Positions 27,224 to 35,117 of a stretch of DNA of 64,000 nt are shown one piece after another. A model generated the notes under the pieces. It ran no database searches and was not told where the DNA came from. It worked only from the letters and a program-made list of their open reading frames with translations. The position numbers and the translations under genes are program-made. The stretch comes from Betaproteobacteria bacterium GR16-43 (GTDB taxonomy: Bacteria > Pseudomonadota > Gammaproteobacteria > Burkholderiales > Usitatibacteraceae): assembly GCA_001953215.1 (NCBI GenBank), contig CP019169.1, forward strand, positions 1,860,001 to 1,924,000, given 5' to 3'. Every line of letters starts with the position of its first letter. The first letter of the stretch is position 1.

Positions 27224-27311
27224 CGGCGAGGCAAAAAATCTTGAGTCAAAGCCCTTGCTGTTTTTCATCTGCGTTTATCTGTGTTTATCTGCGGAGGACG
27301 CCTTTCGCCTT
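27177..27311. repeat. Palindromic element with 45-bp arms between lutA and lutB
   Basis: Arms at 27177-27221 and 27267-27311 are inverted copies identical at 44 of 45 positions. Each consists of AAGGCGAAAGGCGTCCTCCG followed by three CAGAT-ending repeats spaced 10 bp (ATAAACGCAG type). The left arm encodes the end of LutA and its TAA stop begins at the arm's last base. The lutB ATG is 33 bp after the right arm. The mRNA can form a very stable hairpin with a 45-nt loop. Confidence 0.93.
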
Positions 27312-27344
27312 TGACCTTTGCCCTTTGCTTGAGGCGACGCACTG

Positions 27345-28778
27345 ATGCAAGTCACCTCGATGTTCTTCAAGAAGACCGCGTCGATGAAGCTCGACGACCC
27401 GGTCCTGCAGGAGAGCCTGCGCAAGTTCAAGGGGAAGTTTGTCGATGCGCGCGCGAGGGCCGTGGCCGAGGTGGACGCCTGGGAGACGGTGCGTTCGCAC
27501 GCCGCCCGCCTTCGCGACCACGCCATCGAGAACCTCGATGCGTACCTCGTGGAGTTCGAGCGCAACGCCACGCGCCGCGGCGCGACGGTGCACTGGGCCG
27601 AGACGGCCGAGGAAGCCTGCGAGATCGTCGTCGGCATCGCGAAGGCCAACGGCGTGCGCAAGGTCACGAAGTCGAAGTCGATGGTCTCCGAGGAGATCAA
27701 CCTGAACGAGCGGCTCGAGGCCGTGGGCGTGCAGGTGGTCGAGACGGACCTCGGCGAGTACATCCTGCAGCTCGCGAACGAACCGCCCTCGCACATCGTG
27801 GCGCCGGCCGTGCACAAGACGAAGGAGCAGGTGGCCGATCTTTTCGTCGCGGCGCACCACAAGCCGCGCCTGACCGACATCGCCGCGATGACGCGCGAGG
27901 CCCGGGAGGCGTTGCGCGAGCACTTCCTCACCGCGGACATGGGCATCTCGGGTTCCAATTTCGTGATCGCCGAGACCGGAACCACGCTCACCGTCACCAA
28001 CGAAGGCAACGCGGACCTCGTGACCACGGTGCCGCGCATCCACTGCGTGATCACCGGCATCGAGAAGGTGATTCCCACGCTCGAGGACTTCGCGACGCTG
28101 ATCCGCCTGCTGCCGCGCTCGGCCACGGGGCAATCCATCGCCAACTACCTCACGCTCACCACCGGCGTGAAGGCGCCGGGCGAGACGGACGGCCCGGAGC
28201 AGATGCACATCGTGCTGGTGGATGCGGGCCGCACGAAGTTCGTCGGCACGGACATGCAGGCGATGCTGCGCTGCATCCGCTGCGGCGCGTGCATGAACCA
28301 TTGCCCGGTCTACCAGAACGTCGGCGGCCACGCGTACGGCTGGGTCTACCCGGGCCCGATGGGCTCGGTGCTCACGCCGACCTACGTGGGCATCGAGAAC
28401 GCGGGCGACCTTCCGAACGCGGCCACTTTCTGCGGCGAGTGCGCGGTCGTCTGTCCGGTGAAGATCCCGTTGCCGGACCTGATGCGCAAGCTGCGCGAGA
28501 AGCAGTTCGACCGCAAGCTGCGGCCGTGGGGCGAACGCCTCGGCCTTGCCGCGTGGAGCTACGCCGCACGTCGGCCGTCGCTCTATGCGGCGCTGACGAA
28601 GTTCGCCGCGCGATTCGCCGCGTTCCTCGGCGGCAAGGAGCGCCTCATCCATCGCCTCCCGGGCCTCGACGGATGGACGAAGGGCCGCGACATGCCCGCG
28701 CCCGAGGGCAGGACCTTCCGCGAGTTGTACGGCGAAAGGCAAAGGCGAAAGGCTTCCTCCGCGGATGAACGCAGATGA
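27345..28778 (+). CDS. lutB: L-lactate utilisation iron-sulfur protein LutB/LldF
   Basis: Iron-sulfur subunit of LutABC. The 477-residue protein has a LUD-type N-terminal domain (residues about 60-290, DMGISGSNFVIAETGT) and a two-cluster ferredoxin domain with CIRCGACMNHCPVY (near 310) and CGECAVVCPVKIPLP (near 365), then a helical C-terminal part with W- and R-rich sequence. It passes electrons from lactate to the quinone pool or another acceptor. The last residues (KASSADERR) and the TGA stop are encoded by a repeat half-unit at 28742-28786, in which the lutC start also lies. ATG 27345 follows the repeat by 33 bp. Confidence 0.94.
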   Translation: MQVTSMFFKKTASMKLDDPVLQESLRKFKGKFVDARARAVAEVDAWETVRSHAARLRDHAIENLDAYLVEFERNATRRGATVHWAETAEEACEIVVGIAKANGVRKVTKSKSMVSEEINLNERLEAVGVQVVETDLGEYILQLANEPPSHIVAPAVHKTKEQVADLFVAAHHKPRLTDIAAMTREAREALREHFLTADMGISGSNFVIAETGTTLTVTNEGNADLVTTVPRIHCVITGIEKVIPTLEDFATLIRLLPRSATGQSIANYLTLTTGVKAPGETDGPEQMHIVLVDAGRTKFVGTDMQAMLRCIRCGACMNHCPVYQNVGGHAYGWVYPGPMGSVLTPTYVGIENAGDLPNAATFCGECAVVCPVKIPLPDLMRKLREKQFDRKLRPWGERLGLAAWSYAARRPSLYAALTKFAARFAAFLGGKERLIHRLPGLDGWTKGRDMPAPEGRTFRELYGERQRRKASSADERR

Positions 28779-28786
28779 ACGCAGAT
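28742..28786 (+). repeat. Half-unit of the 45-bp palindromic repeat at the lutB-lutC junction
   Basis: This 45-bp stretch matches the left arm at 27177-27221 at 41 of 45 positions (for example GGCGAAAGGCTTCCTCCGC). The inverted second arm is absent. The lutB stop (TGA 28776-28778) and the lutC start (ATG 28775-28777) overlap inside the repeat. Confidence 0.9.
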
Positions 28787-29440
28787 AACTCTCGAGGGAA
28801 GATCCTTCGGCGAATCCGGCAGGCGCAAGGCCGTGCGGGAAGCGAGCCTACGGAAGCTGAACTTCAGGCGATCCGCCGCTCGATGCGGGAACACGAGATC
28901 GGCCCGCTGCCGGGCATTGCGCTGCCGCCGGACGGACTCACCCAGTTTCGCAACGAATGCGAGCGGCTGGGCTCGACGTGCGCGGAGGCCCTGCGGCTCG
29001 AGGACGTCCCGCGCGAGGTGGCGTCCTATCTCGCGTCGAAGCAGCTCGAGCCTCGCGTCGTCCTGTGGCATGAACTGGCGTCGCTCGACTGGGCGGGCGC
29101 GGGCATCGCCATCGACGACCGGCCCGCGAACGGCACCGACCGCGTCGGCGTCACGGGATGCTTCTGCGCGATCGCGGAGACGGGCACGGTCCTGCTGCTG
29201 TCGCTGCCGTCGCGGCCGAAGGCCACGGCGCTGCTGCCGGAAACGCACATCTGCATCGTGAGCAAGATGCGCCTCCTCGACACGATGGAAGAAGCGTTCG
29301 CGCGCATCCGCAACGAAGTGGGCGAGCCGCCGCGCGCGACCTACTTCGTTTCCGGCCCGTCGCGCACCGCGGACATCGAGCAGACCATCGTCGTGGGCGC
29401 GCACGGGCCGTACCGCGTGCACGTCGTCCTCGTTCCCTAG
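28775..29440 (+). CDS. lutC: L-lactate utilisation protein LutC/LldG (LUD domain)
   Basis: Third component of the LutABC lactate dehydrogenase system. The 221-residue protein is a LUD-domain protein. The N-terminal helix NSRGKILRRIRQAQGR matches the usual LutC start, and the domain continues through GVTGCFCAIAETGTVLL, LPETHICIVSKMRLLDTMEEA, YFVSGPSRTADIEQTIVVGAHGPY. The ATG at 28775 overlaps the lutB stop and lies inside a repeat unit, so the first four residues (MNAD) are repeat-encoded while the conserved region begins just after. It is translationally coupled to lutB. Confidence 0.94.
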   Translation: MNADNSRGKILRRIRQAQGRAGSEPTEAELQAIRRSMREHEIGPLPGIALPPDGLTQFRNECERLGSTCAEALRLEDVPREVASYLASKQLEPRVVLWHELASLDWAGAGIAIDDRPANGTDRVGVTGCFCAIAETGTVLLLSLPSRPKATALLPETHICIVSKMRLLDTMEEAFARIRNEVGEPPRATYFVSGPSRTADIEQTIVVGAHGPYRVHVVLVP

Positions 29441-29452
29441 GAGAGCCTTCCG

Positions 29453-30724
29453 ATGCAGCCCCGAGTGGATGGACCGGCCGTATTCGGCATTCCCGTCGAT
29501 TTCATCCTGTTCGCCCTCGTGCTGCTCGGCGTGGCGTTGTTCCACAAGCACACGCTCAAGGTCGCGGTCGCGGGCCTCGTGGCGATCGCCACCTACAAGC
29601 TCGCGTTCACGGGGTTCCACGAAGGGCCCGGGGCCCAGGGCCTCGTGAACCACCTCGCGCACGAGTGGGTGATCCTCGCGAACCTGCTGGGCCTCCTCTT
29701 GGGCTTCGCGCTCCTCTCGCGCCACTTCGAGGAGAGCCACGTGCCTCTCGAGTTGCCGCGCATCCTCCCCGACGACTGGAAGGGCGCATTCCTGCTGCTG
29801 GTGATCGTGTTCGTGATCTCGTCCTTCCTCGACAACATCGCGGCGGCGATCATCGGGGGGACGATGGCGCGCGCCGTGTTCAGCGGCAGGGTCCACATCG
29901 GGTACCTCGCGGCGATCGTCGCGGCATCCAATGCGGGCGGCTCGGGAAGCGTCGTGGGCGACACCACGACCACGATGATGTGGATCGCGGGCGTGGACCC
30001 GCTCGTGGTCCTCGATGCCTACATCGCGGCGGGAACGGCCCTCGTGGTGATGGGCTGGTTCGCCGCACGGCAGCAGCACGCCTATTCGCCGATCATGAAG
30101 GACACGCCGCCCGGCACGCGCGTCGATTGGGCCCGCGTGGCGATCGTGGCGTTCATCCTGGGCGTGGCCATCGCCGCGAACGTGGTCGCGAACCTGCACT
30201 TCAAGGCGGTGCTCGATGACTTCCCGGTCATCGGCGCGGCCGTCTGGGTCGCGATCCTGCTCTCGGCGGCGGTCCGCCGCCCGGATTGGTCGGTGATGCC
30301 CGAGACGATCAAGGGTTCCGTGTTCCTGCTCTCGCTCGTCACGATCGCCTCGATGATGCCGGTCGAGAAACTGCCGGCGGCCTCGTGGCAGACCACGTTC
30401 GGCCTGGGCTTCGTGTCCGCGGTCTTCGACAACATCCCGCTCACCGCGCTCGCCCTGAAACAGGGCGGCTACGACTGGGGAATGCTCGCGTACGCCGTCG
30501 GTTTCGGCGGCTCGATGATCTGGTTCGGTTCGAGCGCGGGCGTTGCGATCTCCAATACCTTCCCCGAGGCGAGGAGCGTGGGCCTGTGGCTGCGCCACGG
30601 CTGGCACGTCGCGCTGGCCTACGTGGTCGGATTCTTCGTGCTCCTCGCCACGCTGGGGTGGGTTCCCACCGAGAAACACGGCGGCGCGATCGACGCGCCC
30701 GCGGCCGCGCAGCCGCGTCGCTGA
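29453..30724 (+). CDS. Ion-transporter (ArsB/NhaD-like) family permease
   Basis: A 423-residue membrane protein with about 11-12 transmembrane helices of the IT superfamily (citrate/arsenite/Na+-H+ antiporter type). Signature stretches are SSFLDNIAAAIIGGTMA and FDNIPLTALALKQGGYD, a duplicated 'DN(I/P)' motif that marks the two structural halves, and SNAGGSGSVVGDTTTTMMW in the first half. It lies 12 bp after lutC and is likely in the same transcript, so it may move lactate, another carboxylate, or Na+/H+ linked to it. Substrate is inferred only from context; arsenite is unlikely. Confidence 0.85.
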   Translation: MQPRVDGPAVFGIPVDFILFALVLLGVALFHKHTLKVAVAGLVAIATYKLAFTGFHEGPGAQGLVNHLAHEWVILANLLGLLLGFALLSRHFEESHVPLELPRILPDDWKGAFLLLVIVFVISSFLDNIAAAIIGGTMARAVFSGRVHIGYLAAIVAASNAGGSGSVVGDTTTTMMWIAGVDPLVVLDAYIAAGTALVVMGWFAARQQHAYSPIMKDTPPGTRVDWARVAIVAFILGVAIAANVVANLHFKAVLDDFPVIGAAVWVAILLSAAVRRPDWSVMPETIKGSVFLLSLVTIASMMPVEKLPAASWQTTFGLGFVSAVFDNIPLTALALKQGGYDWGMLAYAVGFGGSMIWFGSSAGVAISNTFPEARSVGLWLRHGWHVALAYVVGFFVLLATLGWVPTEKHGGAIDAPAAAQPRR

Positions 30725-31008
30725 GGGCCGCCGCACCCGTATCCGTCGCTTATACCGGAGTGCGGGTATCGCGCGCGTGCGCGGTGTTGCTGCATTGCGA
30801 TAGCCCGTGTGGACTCGTGCGCGCCCGACGGAAGTGCTGCGCCGCAGCAAGGATCGCGAGGCGCTGGCGTACCCTGAAATACCTGACCGCGTCTATTGCA
30901 TGGGCAGCGCAGCAACGATTACGATTTCCCGGCTATCCGGCATCGTGCGAACAAAGGCTCCTCCAAGGGCCACCGCGGCCGTCAAAATCCCTACAACGAG
31001 GAGAGCAC

Positions 31009-32154
31009 ATGAGCGACAACAAACCCGTCAGCCGCCGGAAGTTCCTTGCGGCCGGCAGTGCCGCCGCGGGCGCCGCGAGCCTGGCATTCCCGATGATCGC
31101 CAAGGGCCAGACCGGCCCGATCACCTTCCGCTTCCAGTCGACCTGGCCTGCGAAGGACATCTTCCACGAGTACGCCCAGGACTTCGCCAAGAAGGTGAAC
31201 GACATGGCGGGCGGCGACCTCAAGATCGAAGTGCTGCCTTCGAACGCGGTCGTCCCGGCCTTCGGCCTCATCGACGCGGTGTCGAAGGGCACGCTCGACG
31301 GCGGGCACGGGGTCGTCGCTTACTGGTACGGCAAGAACAACGCGATGGCGCTCTGGGGTTCCGGTGCCGCGTGGGGCATGGACGCGAACATGCTGCTCGC
31401 CTGGCATAACTACGGCGGCGGCAAGGAGCTGCTGGCCGAGATCTACCAGGGCCTGAACCTCGACGTCGTGTCGTACCTCTACGGCCCGATGCCCACGCAG
31501 CCCCTCGGCTGGTACAAGAAGCCGATCACCAAGCCCGCCGACTTCAAGGGCCTCAAGTTCCGCACCGTGGGCCTGTCGATCGACATCTTCACCGGCATGG
31601 GCGCCGCGGTGAACGCGCTGCCGGGCGCCGAGATCGTCGCGGCACTCGACCGTGGCTTGCTCGACGCGGCGGAGTTCAACAACACGTCGTCGGACAAGGC
31701 GCTGGGTTTCCAGGACGTCTCCAAGGTCTGCATGCTGAAGAGCTGGCACCAGAGCGCGGAACAGTTCGAGATCCTCTTCAACAAGACGAAGTACAACTCC
31801 CTCTCGCCCAAGCTGAAGTCCGTCATCGACTACGCCGTGCAGGCCTCCTCGGCCGACATGTCGTGGAAGGCGATCGACCGCTACTCCAAGGACTACATCG
31901 AGCTGCAGAAGGTGGGCGTCAAGTTCTACGCCACGCCGGCCGCGGTCCTGAACGAGCAGCTGAAGATCTGGGACGAGATCATGGCCAAGAAGGAAGCCGA
32001 GAACCCCCTGTTCAAGAAAGTGAACGCGTCGATGAAGGCTTTCGCCGAGCGCGCCACGAAATGGCAGTGGGACACGAACAACGACTTCCGCCTCGCGGTG
32101 AACCACTACTTCGGTCAGAAGCCGGCGCCCGCAGCCGCACCGAAGAAAGCCTGA
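31009..32154 (+). CDS. TRAP transporter solute-binding protein (DctP family, Tat signal)
   Basis: Periplasmic receptor of a TRAP transporter. The 381-residue protein has a Tat signal (SRRKFLAAGSAAAGAASLAF) followed by a DctP-type domain (TFRFQSTWPAKDIFHEYAQD, GLKFRTVGLSIDIFTGMGAA, EIVAALDRGLLDAAEFNN). The last motif resembles the 2-oxoacid/lactate receptors TakP and TTHA0766, and a lutABC operon lies upstream, so lactate or pyruvate is the most probable ligand. A GAGGAGAG ribosome binding site precedes the ATG. The 284-bp region 30725-31008 before it holds no gene I can support and must carry its promoter. An intrinsic terminator follows and precedes the membrane subunits. Confidence 0.92.
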   Translation: MSDNKPVSRRKFLAAGSAAAGAASLAFPMIAKGQTGPITFRFQSTWPAKDIFHEYAQDFAKKVNDMAGGDLKIEVLPSNAVVPAFGLIDAVSKGTLDGGHGVVAYWYGKNNAMALWGSGAAWGMDANMLLAWHNYGGGKELLAEIYQGLNLDVVSYLYGPMPTQPLGWYKKPITKPADFKGLKFRTVGLSIDIFTGMGAAVNALPGAEIVAALDRGLLDAAEFNNTSSDKALGFQDVSKVCMLKSWHQSAEQFEILFNKTKYNSLSPKLKSVIDYAVQASSADMSWKAIDRYSKDYIELQKVGVKFYATPAAVLNEQLKIWDEIMAKKEAENPLFKKVNASMKAFAERATKWQWDTNNDFRLAVNHYFGQKPAPAAAPKKA

Positions 32155-32178
32155 AGCAAGACCTTCGTCGTACCCTGT

Positions 32179-32212
32179 CAGCCATCCCGCCCCGCGGGAT
32201 GGCTGATTTTTT
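32179..32212 (+). terminator. Intrinsic terminator between receptor and membrane subunits of the TRAP transporter
   Basis: A perfect GC-rich hairpin, arms AGCCATCCCGC and GCGGGATGGCT with a 3-nt loop, is followed by ATTTTTT. It lies after the solute-binding protein gene and before the small permease gene, whose ATG is at 32231. Partial read-through would give more receptor than membrane subunits, as in many transport operons. Confidence 0.9.
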
Positions 32213-32230
32213 AGGCACCCGGGAGTTGCA

Positions 32231-32848
32231 ATGCAGAAGCTGATGCTGTTCGTCGACAAGGTGAGCACCTTCGTGGGCCAGGCGCTTTCCTGGCTGATCG
32301 TGGCCCTCACGCTGCTCATTTCGTGGGAAGTGTTTTCCCGCTACGTCCTGTCGAACCCGCATGCGTGGGCCTTCGACGTGATGCTGATGTGCTACGGCAC
32401 CATGTTCATGATGGCCGGCGCCTACACGCTCTCCAAGAACGGCCACGTGCGCGGCGACGTGCTCTACGGCTTCTTCCCGCCGCGCCTCCAGGCGAGCCTC
32501 GACCTCGCGCTCTACATCCTCTTCTTCATTCCCGGCGTCATCGCGCTCGCCTACGCGGGCTGGATCTACGCCGGCGAGTCCTGGGCGATCAAGGAGCATT
32601 CCTCGATCATGGCCGACGGCCCGCCCATCTATCCGTTCAAGACCTTCATCCCGATCGCCGGGGCCTTCCTGCTGGTGCAGGGCATCATCGAGATCCTGCG
32701 CTGCATCATCTGCATCAAGCAGGGCGAATGGCCCTCGCGCATCGAGGACGTCGAGGAAGTCGACGTCGACAAGCTGAAGGCCATGGTGCACGTGAAGGAC
32801 GAGGACATCGAGAAGCTCGATGCCCTGCTCGTCAAGGAAGGCAAATAA
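32231..32848 (+). CDS. TRAP transporter small membrane subunit (DctQ type)
   Basis: A 205-residue protein with four transmembrane helices (LIVALTLLISWEVFSRYVL, DVMLMCYGTMFMMAGAYTL, LDLALYILFFIPGVIALAYAG, PIAGAFLLVQGIIEILRCI) and the motif WEVFSRYVLSNPHAWAFDV typical of DctQ. It pairs with DctM in the membrane. A C-terminal charged tail (DVEEVDVDKLKAMVHVKDED) extends about 35 residues beyond the usual end. The stop overlaps the start of the large subunit gene (ATAATG), so the two are translationally coupled. Confidence 0.93.
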   Translation: MQKLMLFVDKVSTFVGQALSWLIVALTLLISWEVFSRYVLSNPHAWAFDVMLMCYGTMFMMAGAYTLSKNGHVRGDVLYGFFPPRLQASLDLALYILFFIPGVIALAYAGWIYAGESWAIKEHSSIMADGPPIYPFKTFIPIAGAFLLVQGIIEILRCIICIKQGEWPSRIEDVEEVDVDKLKAMVHVKDEDIEKLDALLVKEGK

Positions 32849-35001
32849 TGCAAAAGGGCGTCTGGTTCGGCCTCATCATCATGGCGGGCGTGGTGCTCGC
32901 CACCGTCCTGCTCCTGCCCCCGTTGTCGCAGATCACGCAGGGACACCTCGGCCTGCTGATGCTTTCGCTGATCGTGGTCGCGATCATGATGGGCTTCCCC
33001 ACGGCGTTCACGCTGATGGGCATGGGCATGATCTTCGCGTTCCTCGCGTACTACATGCAGGGGCATGCGTCGCAGGGCGCCATCAAGCAGGCGCTCGACC
33101 TCTTCGTGCAGCGCGCGTATTCGGTCATGACCAACGACGTGCTGATCTCGATCCCGCTCTTCGTCTTCATGGGCTACCTGGTCGAGCGCGCGAACCTGAT
33201 CGAGAAGCTCTTCCGCAGCCTGCACCTCGCGCTGGCGCGCATCCCGGGCTCGCTCGCGGTGGCCACGCTCATTACCTGCGCGGTGTTCGCCACCGCGACC
33301 GGCATCGTCGGTGCGGTGGTCACGCTGATGGGCCTGCTCGCGTTCCCCGCGATGCTACGCGCCGGCTACAACGTGAAGATGTCGGCGGGCGTGATCACGG
33401 CAGGCGGCTGCCTCGGCATCCTCATTCCGCCCTCGGTGATGCTGATCGTCTACGGCGCCACCGCGGGGGTCTCCGTCGTGCAGCTCTACGCCGGCGCATT
33501 CTTCCCCGGGATCATGCTGGCCGGCCTCTACATCGGCTACGTGATGATCCTCGCGAAGATCCGTCCCGATTTCGCGCCACCCCTCACCGAGGAGCAGCGC
33601 CACGTCGAATTGCCGCCCCACACGGCGGCCGTCGCGCGCACGCGTTCCGAGCTCGCCCTGCCGGGCCTCTTCCGCGGCATGACCAATCCGGCCGTGGCGG
33701 AGTTCCGCGCGAAGCTGCGCTCCGATCTGATCATCACGGTCCTGCCCGCGATCGCGTTCGCGATCCTCATGGGCCTCATCTGGCACTCGATCACCAAGCC
33801 CGACGTGGTCCAGGATGTCTCCGGCGTCCAGGAGATGGGAAGCTCGTACACCGGCAGCACCGATCCCGCCGCATCGGGGAGCCTTGCCGAGCCCCCGGCC
33901 GACACGCCCTCCACGGGCCTGCAGGAGCCGCCGAAGGAACCGGAGGCGAACGTGACGCCGAAGGAACCGCCGAAGTCGGACGAGAAGAAAATCACCGAGG
34001 CGCCCAAGCCCGTGGAAGCCGCAAAGCCCGCGGCCGATCATGAATGGGAACGCACCTCCACGCCGAACGGCTTCTGGATCACGCTCGGGATCGGTGTATT
34101 CGCCCTGGCGGCGCTCTATCTCACGCTCAACTGGCCGCGGCTCGAGATCTACAAGATGCTGCTGGCGTCGTTCTTCCCGCTGGCCGTGCTGATCCTCGCG
34201 GTGCTGGGCACGATCGTCTTCGGCCTCGCCACGCCCACGGAAGCCGCGGCGGTGGGATCGCTGGGAGGCTTCGTGCTGGCGGCGATCTACCTCTGGTACG
34301 CGCTGCCCGGAGGGCGCCGGGGCGAAGTGATGAAGACGTGGTTGCCGCTCTGGGCGATCTTCTTCGTCTCGGTCGTCTGGTTCCTGCTGCTCAAGTTCGA
34401 GGTGCTCACCTTCGGGCCGCCCCTCTGGGTGGGCTGGATCAGCATGCTCGCCTTCGGCGCCTGGTGCGTGCTCGCCTGCCGCCAGGTGAAGTTGTGGCCC
34501 ACGGTGCGCGAATCGGTCTTCCTCACCGCCAAGACCTCGGCGATGGTGTGCTGGCTCTTCGTCGGCTCGTCGATCTTCTCCGCGGCCTTCGCGCTGCTGG
34601 GCGGCCAGGAGGTGATCGAGAAGTGGGTGCTGTCGCTCGGCCTCACGCCGATCCAGTTCATGATCCTCGCGCAGGTCATCATCTTCCTGCTCGGCTGGCC
34701 GCTGGAGTGGACCGAGATCATCGTGATCTTCATGCCGATCTTCATCCCGCTGCTGGCCAAGTTCAACATCGACCCGCTGTTCTTCGGCTTGCTCGTGGCA
34801 CTCAACCTGCAGACGGCGTTCCTGTCTCCACCGGTGGCGATGGCGGCCTTCTACTTGAAGGGTGTCTCTCCACCGCATGTCACGTTGAACGCGATCTTCC
34901 TCGGGATGATGCCGTTCATGGGCATCCAGGTGATCGCGCTGATCCTCCTGTACGTGTTCCCCGAGATCGGCCTCTGGCTGCCCAAGGTCCTGTACAAGTA
35001 A
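32848..35001 (+). CDS. TRAP transporter large membrane subunit (DctM), with long cytoplasmic insert
   Basis: Ion-coupled translocation subunit of the TRAP transporter. At 717 residues it is much longer than the usual 425-450. The N-terminal half is standard DctM (VAIMMGFPTAFTLMGMGM, TATGIVGAVVTLMGLLAFP, GCLGILIPPSVMLIVYG). Residues about 325-400 are a Pro/Glu/Lys-rich insert (LQEPPKEPEANVTPKEPP), followed by additional hydrophobic segments (near 410-425, 500-520, 530-545) before the standard C-terminal half (FGLATPTEAAAVGSLGG, FLLGWPLEWTEIIVIFMPI). The insert is in frame and translated through. It works with the DctQ and DctP proteins upstream. Confidence 0.92.
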   Translation: MQKGVWFGLIIMAGVVLATVLLLPPLSQITQGHLGLLMLSLIVVAIMMGFPTAFTLMGMGMIFAFLAYYMQGHASQGAIKQALDLFVQRAYSVMTNDVLISIPLFVFMGYLVERANLIEKLFRSLHLALARIPGSLAVATLITCAVFATATGIVGAVVTLMGLLAFPAMLRAGYNVKMSAGVITAGGCLGILIPPSVMLIVYGATAGVSVVQLYAGAFFPGIMLAGLYIGYVMILAKIRPDFAPPLTEEQRHVELPPHTAAVARTRSELALPGLFRGMTNPAVAEFRAKLRSDLIITVLPAIAFAILMGLIWHSITKPDVVQDVSGVQEMGSSYTGSTDPAASGSLAEPPADTPSTGLQEPPKEPEANVTPKEPPKSDEKKITEAPKPVEAAKPAADHEWERTSTPNGFWITLGIGVFALAALYLTLNWPRLEIYKMLLASFFPLAVLILAVLGTIVFGLATPTEAAAVGSLGGFVLAAIYLWYALPGGRRGEVMKTWLPLWAIFFVSVVWFLLLKFEVLTFGPPLWVGWISMLAFGAWCVLACRQVKLWPTVRESVFLTAKTSAMVCWLFVGSSIFSAAFALLGGQEVIEKWVLSLGLTPIQFMILAQVIIFLLGWPLEWTEIIVIFMPIFIPLLAKFNIDPLFFGLLVALNLQTAFLSPPVAMAAFYLKGVSPPHVTLNAIFLGMMPFMGIQVIALILLYVFPEIGLWLPKVLYK

Positions 35002-35117
35002 CGTGAACACGGACGGGTCTTCGCCCGCCGTGTTCACCCGCCGGATTGGAACGGGCAAGCCGTTCAATCCGGCGCGGCCGGTGGCCCGCATCGAGATATT
35101 TGTCCCTGGGTATCGTC

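Noticed and set aside
27177-27311. Possible CRISPR array from the regularly spaced CAGATAAACG motif
   Set aside because: The 10-bp periodicity is tandem without spacers and the structure is a palindrome; no cas genes are present.
30725-31008. Possible small RNA or regulatory leader before the TRAP receptor gene
   Set aside because: No conserved riboswitch core, palindrome or clear promoter pair could be recognised; it is left as promoter-bearing intergenic DNA.
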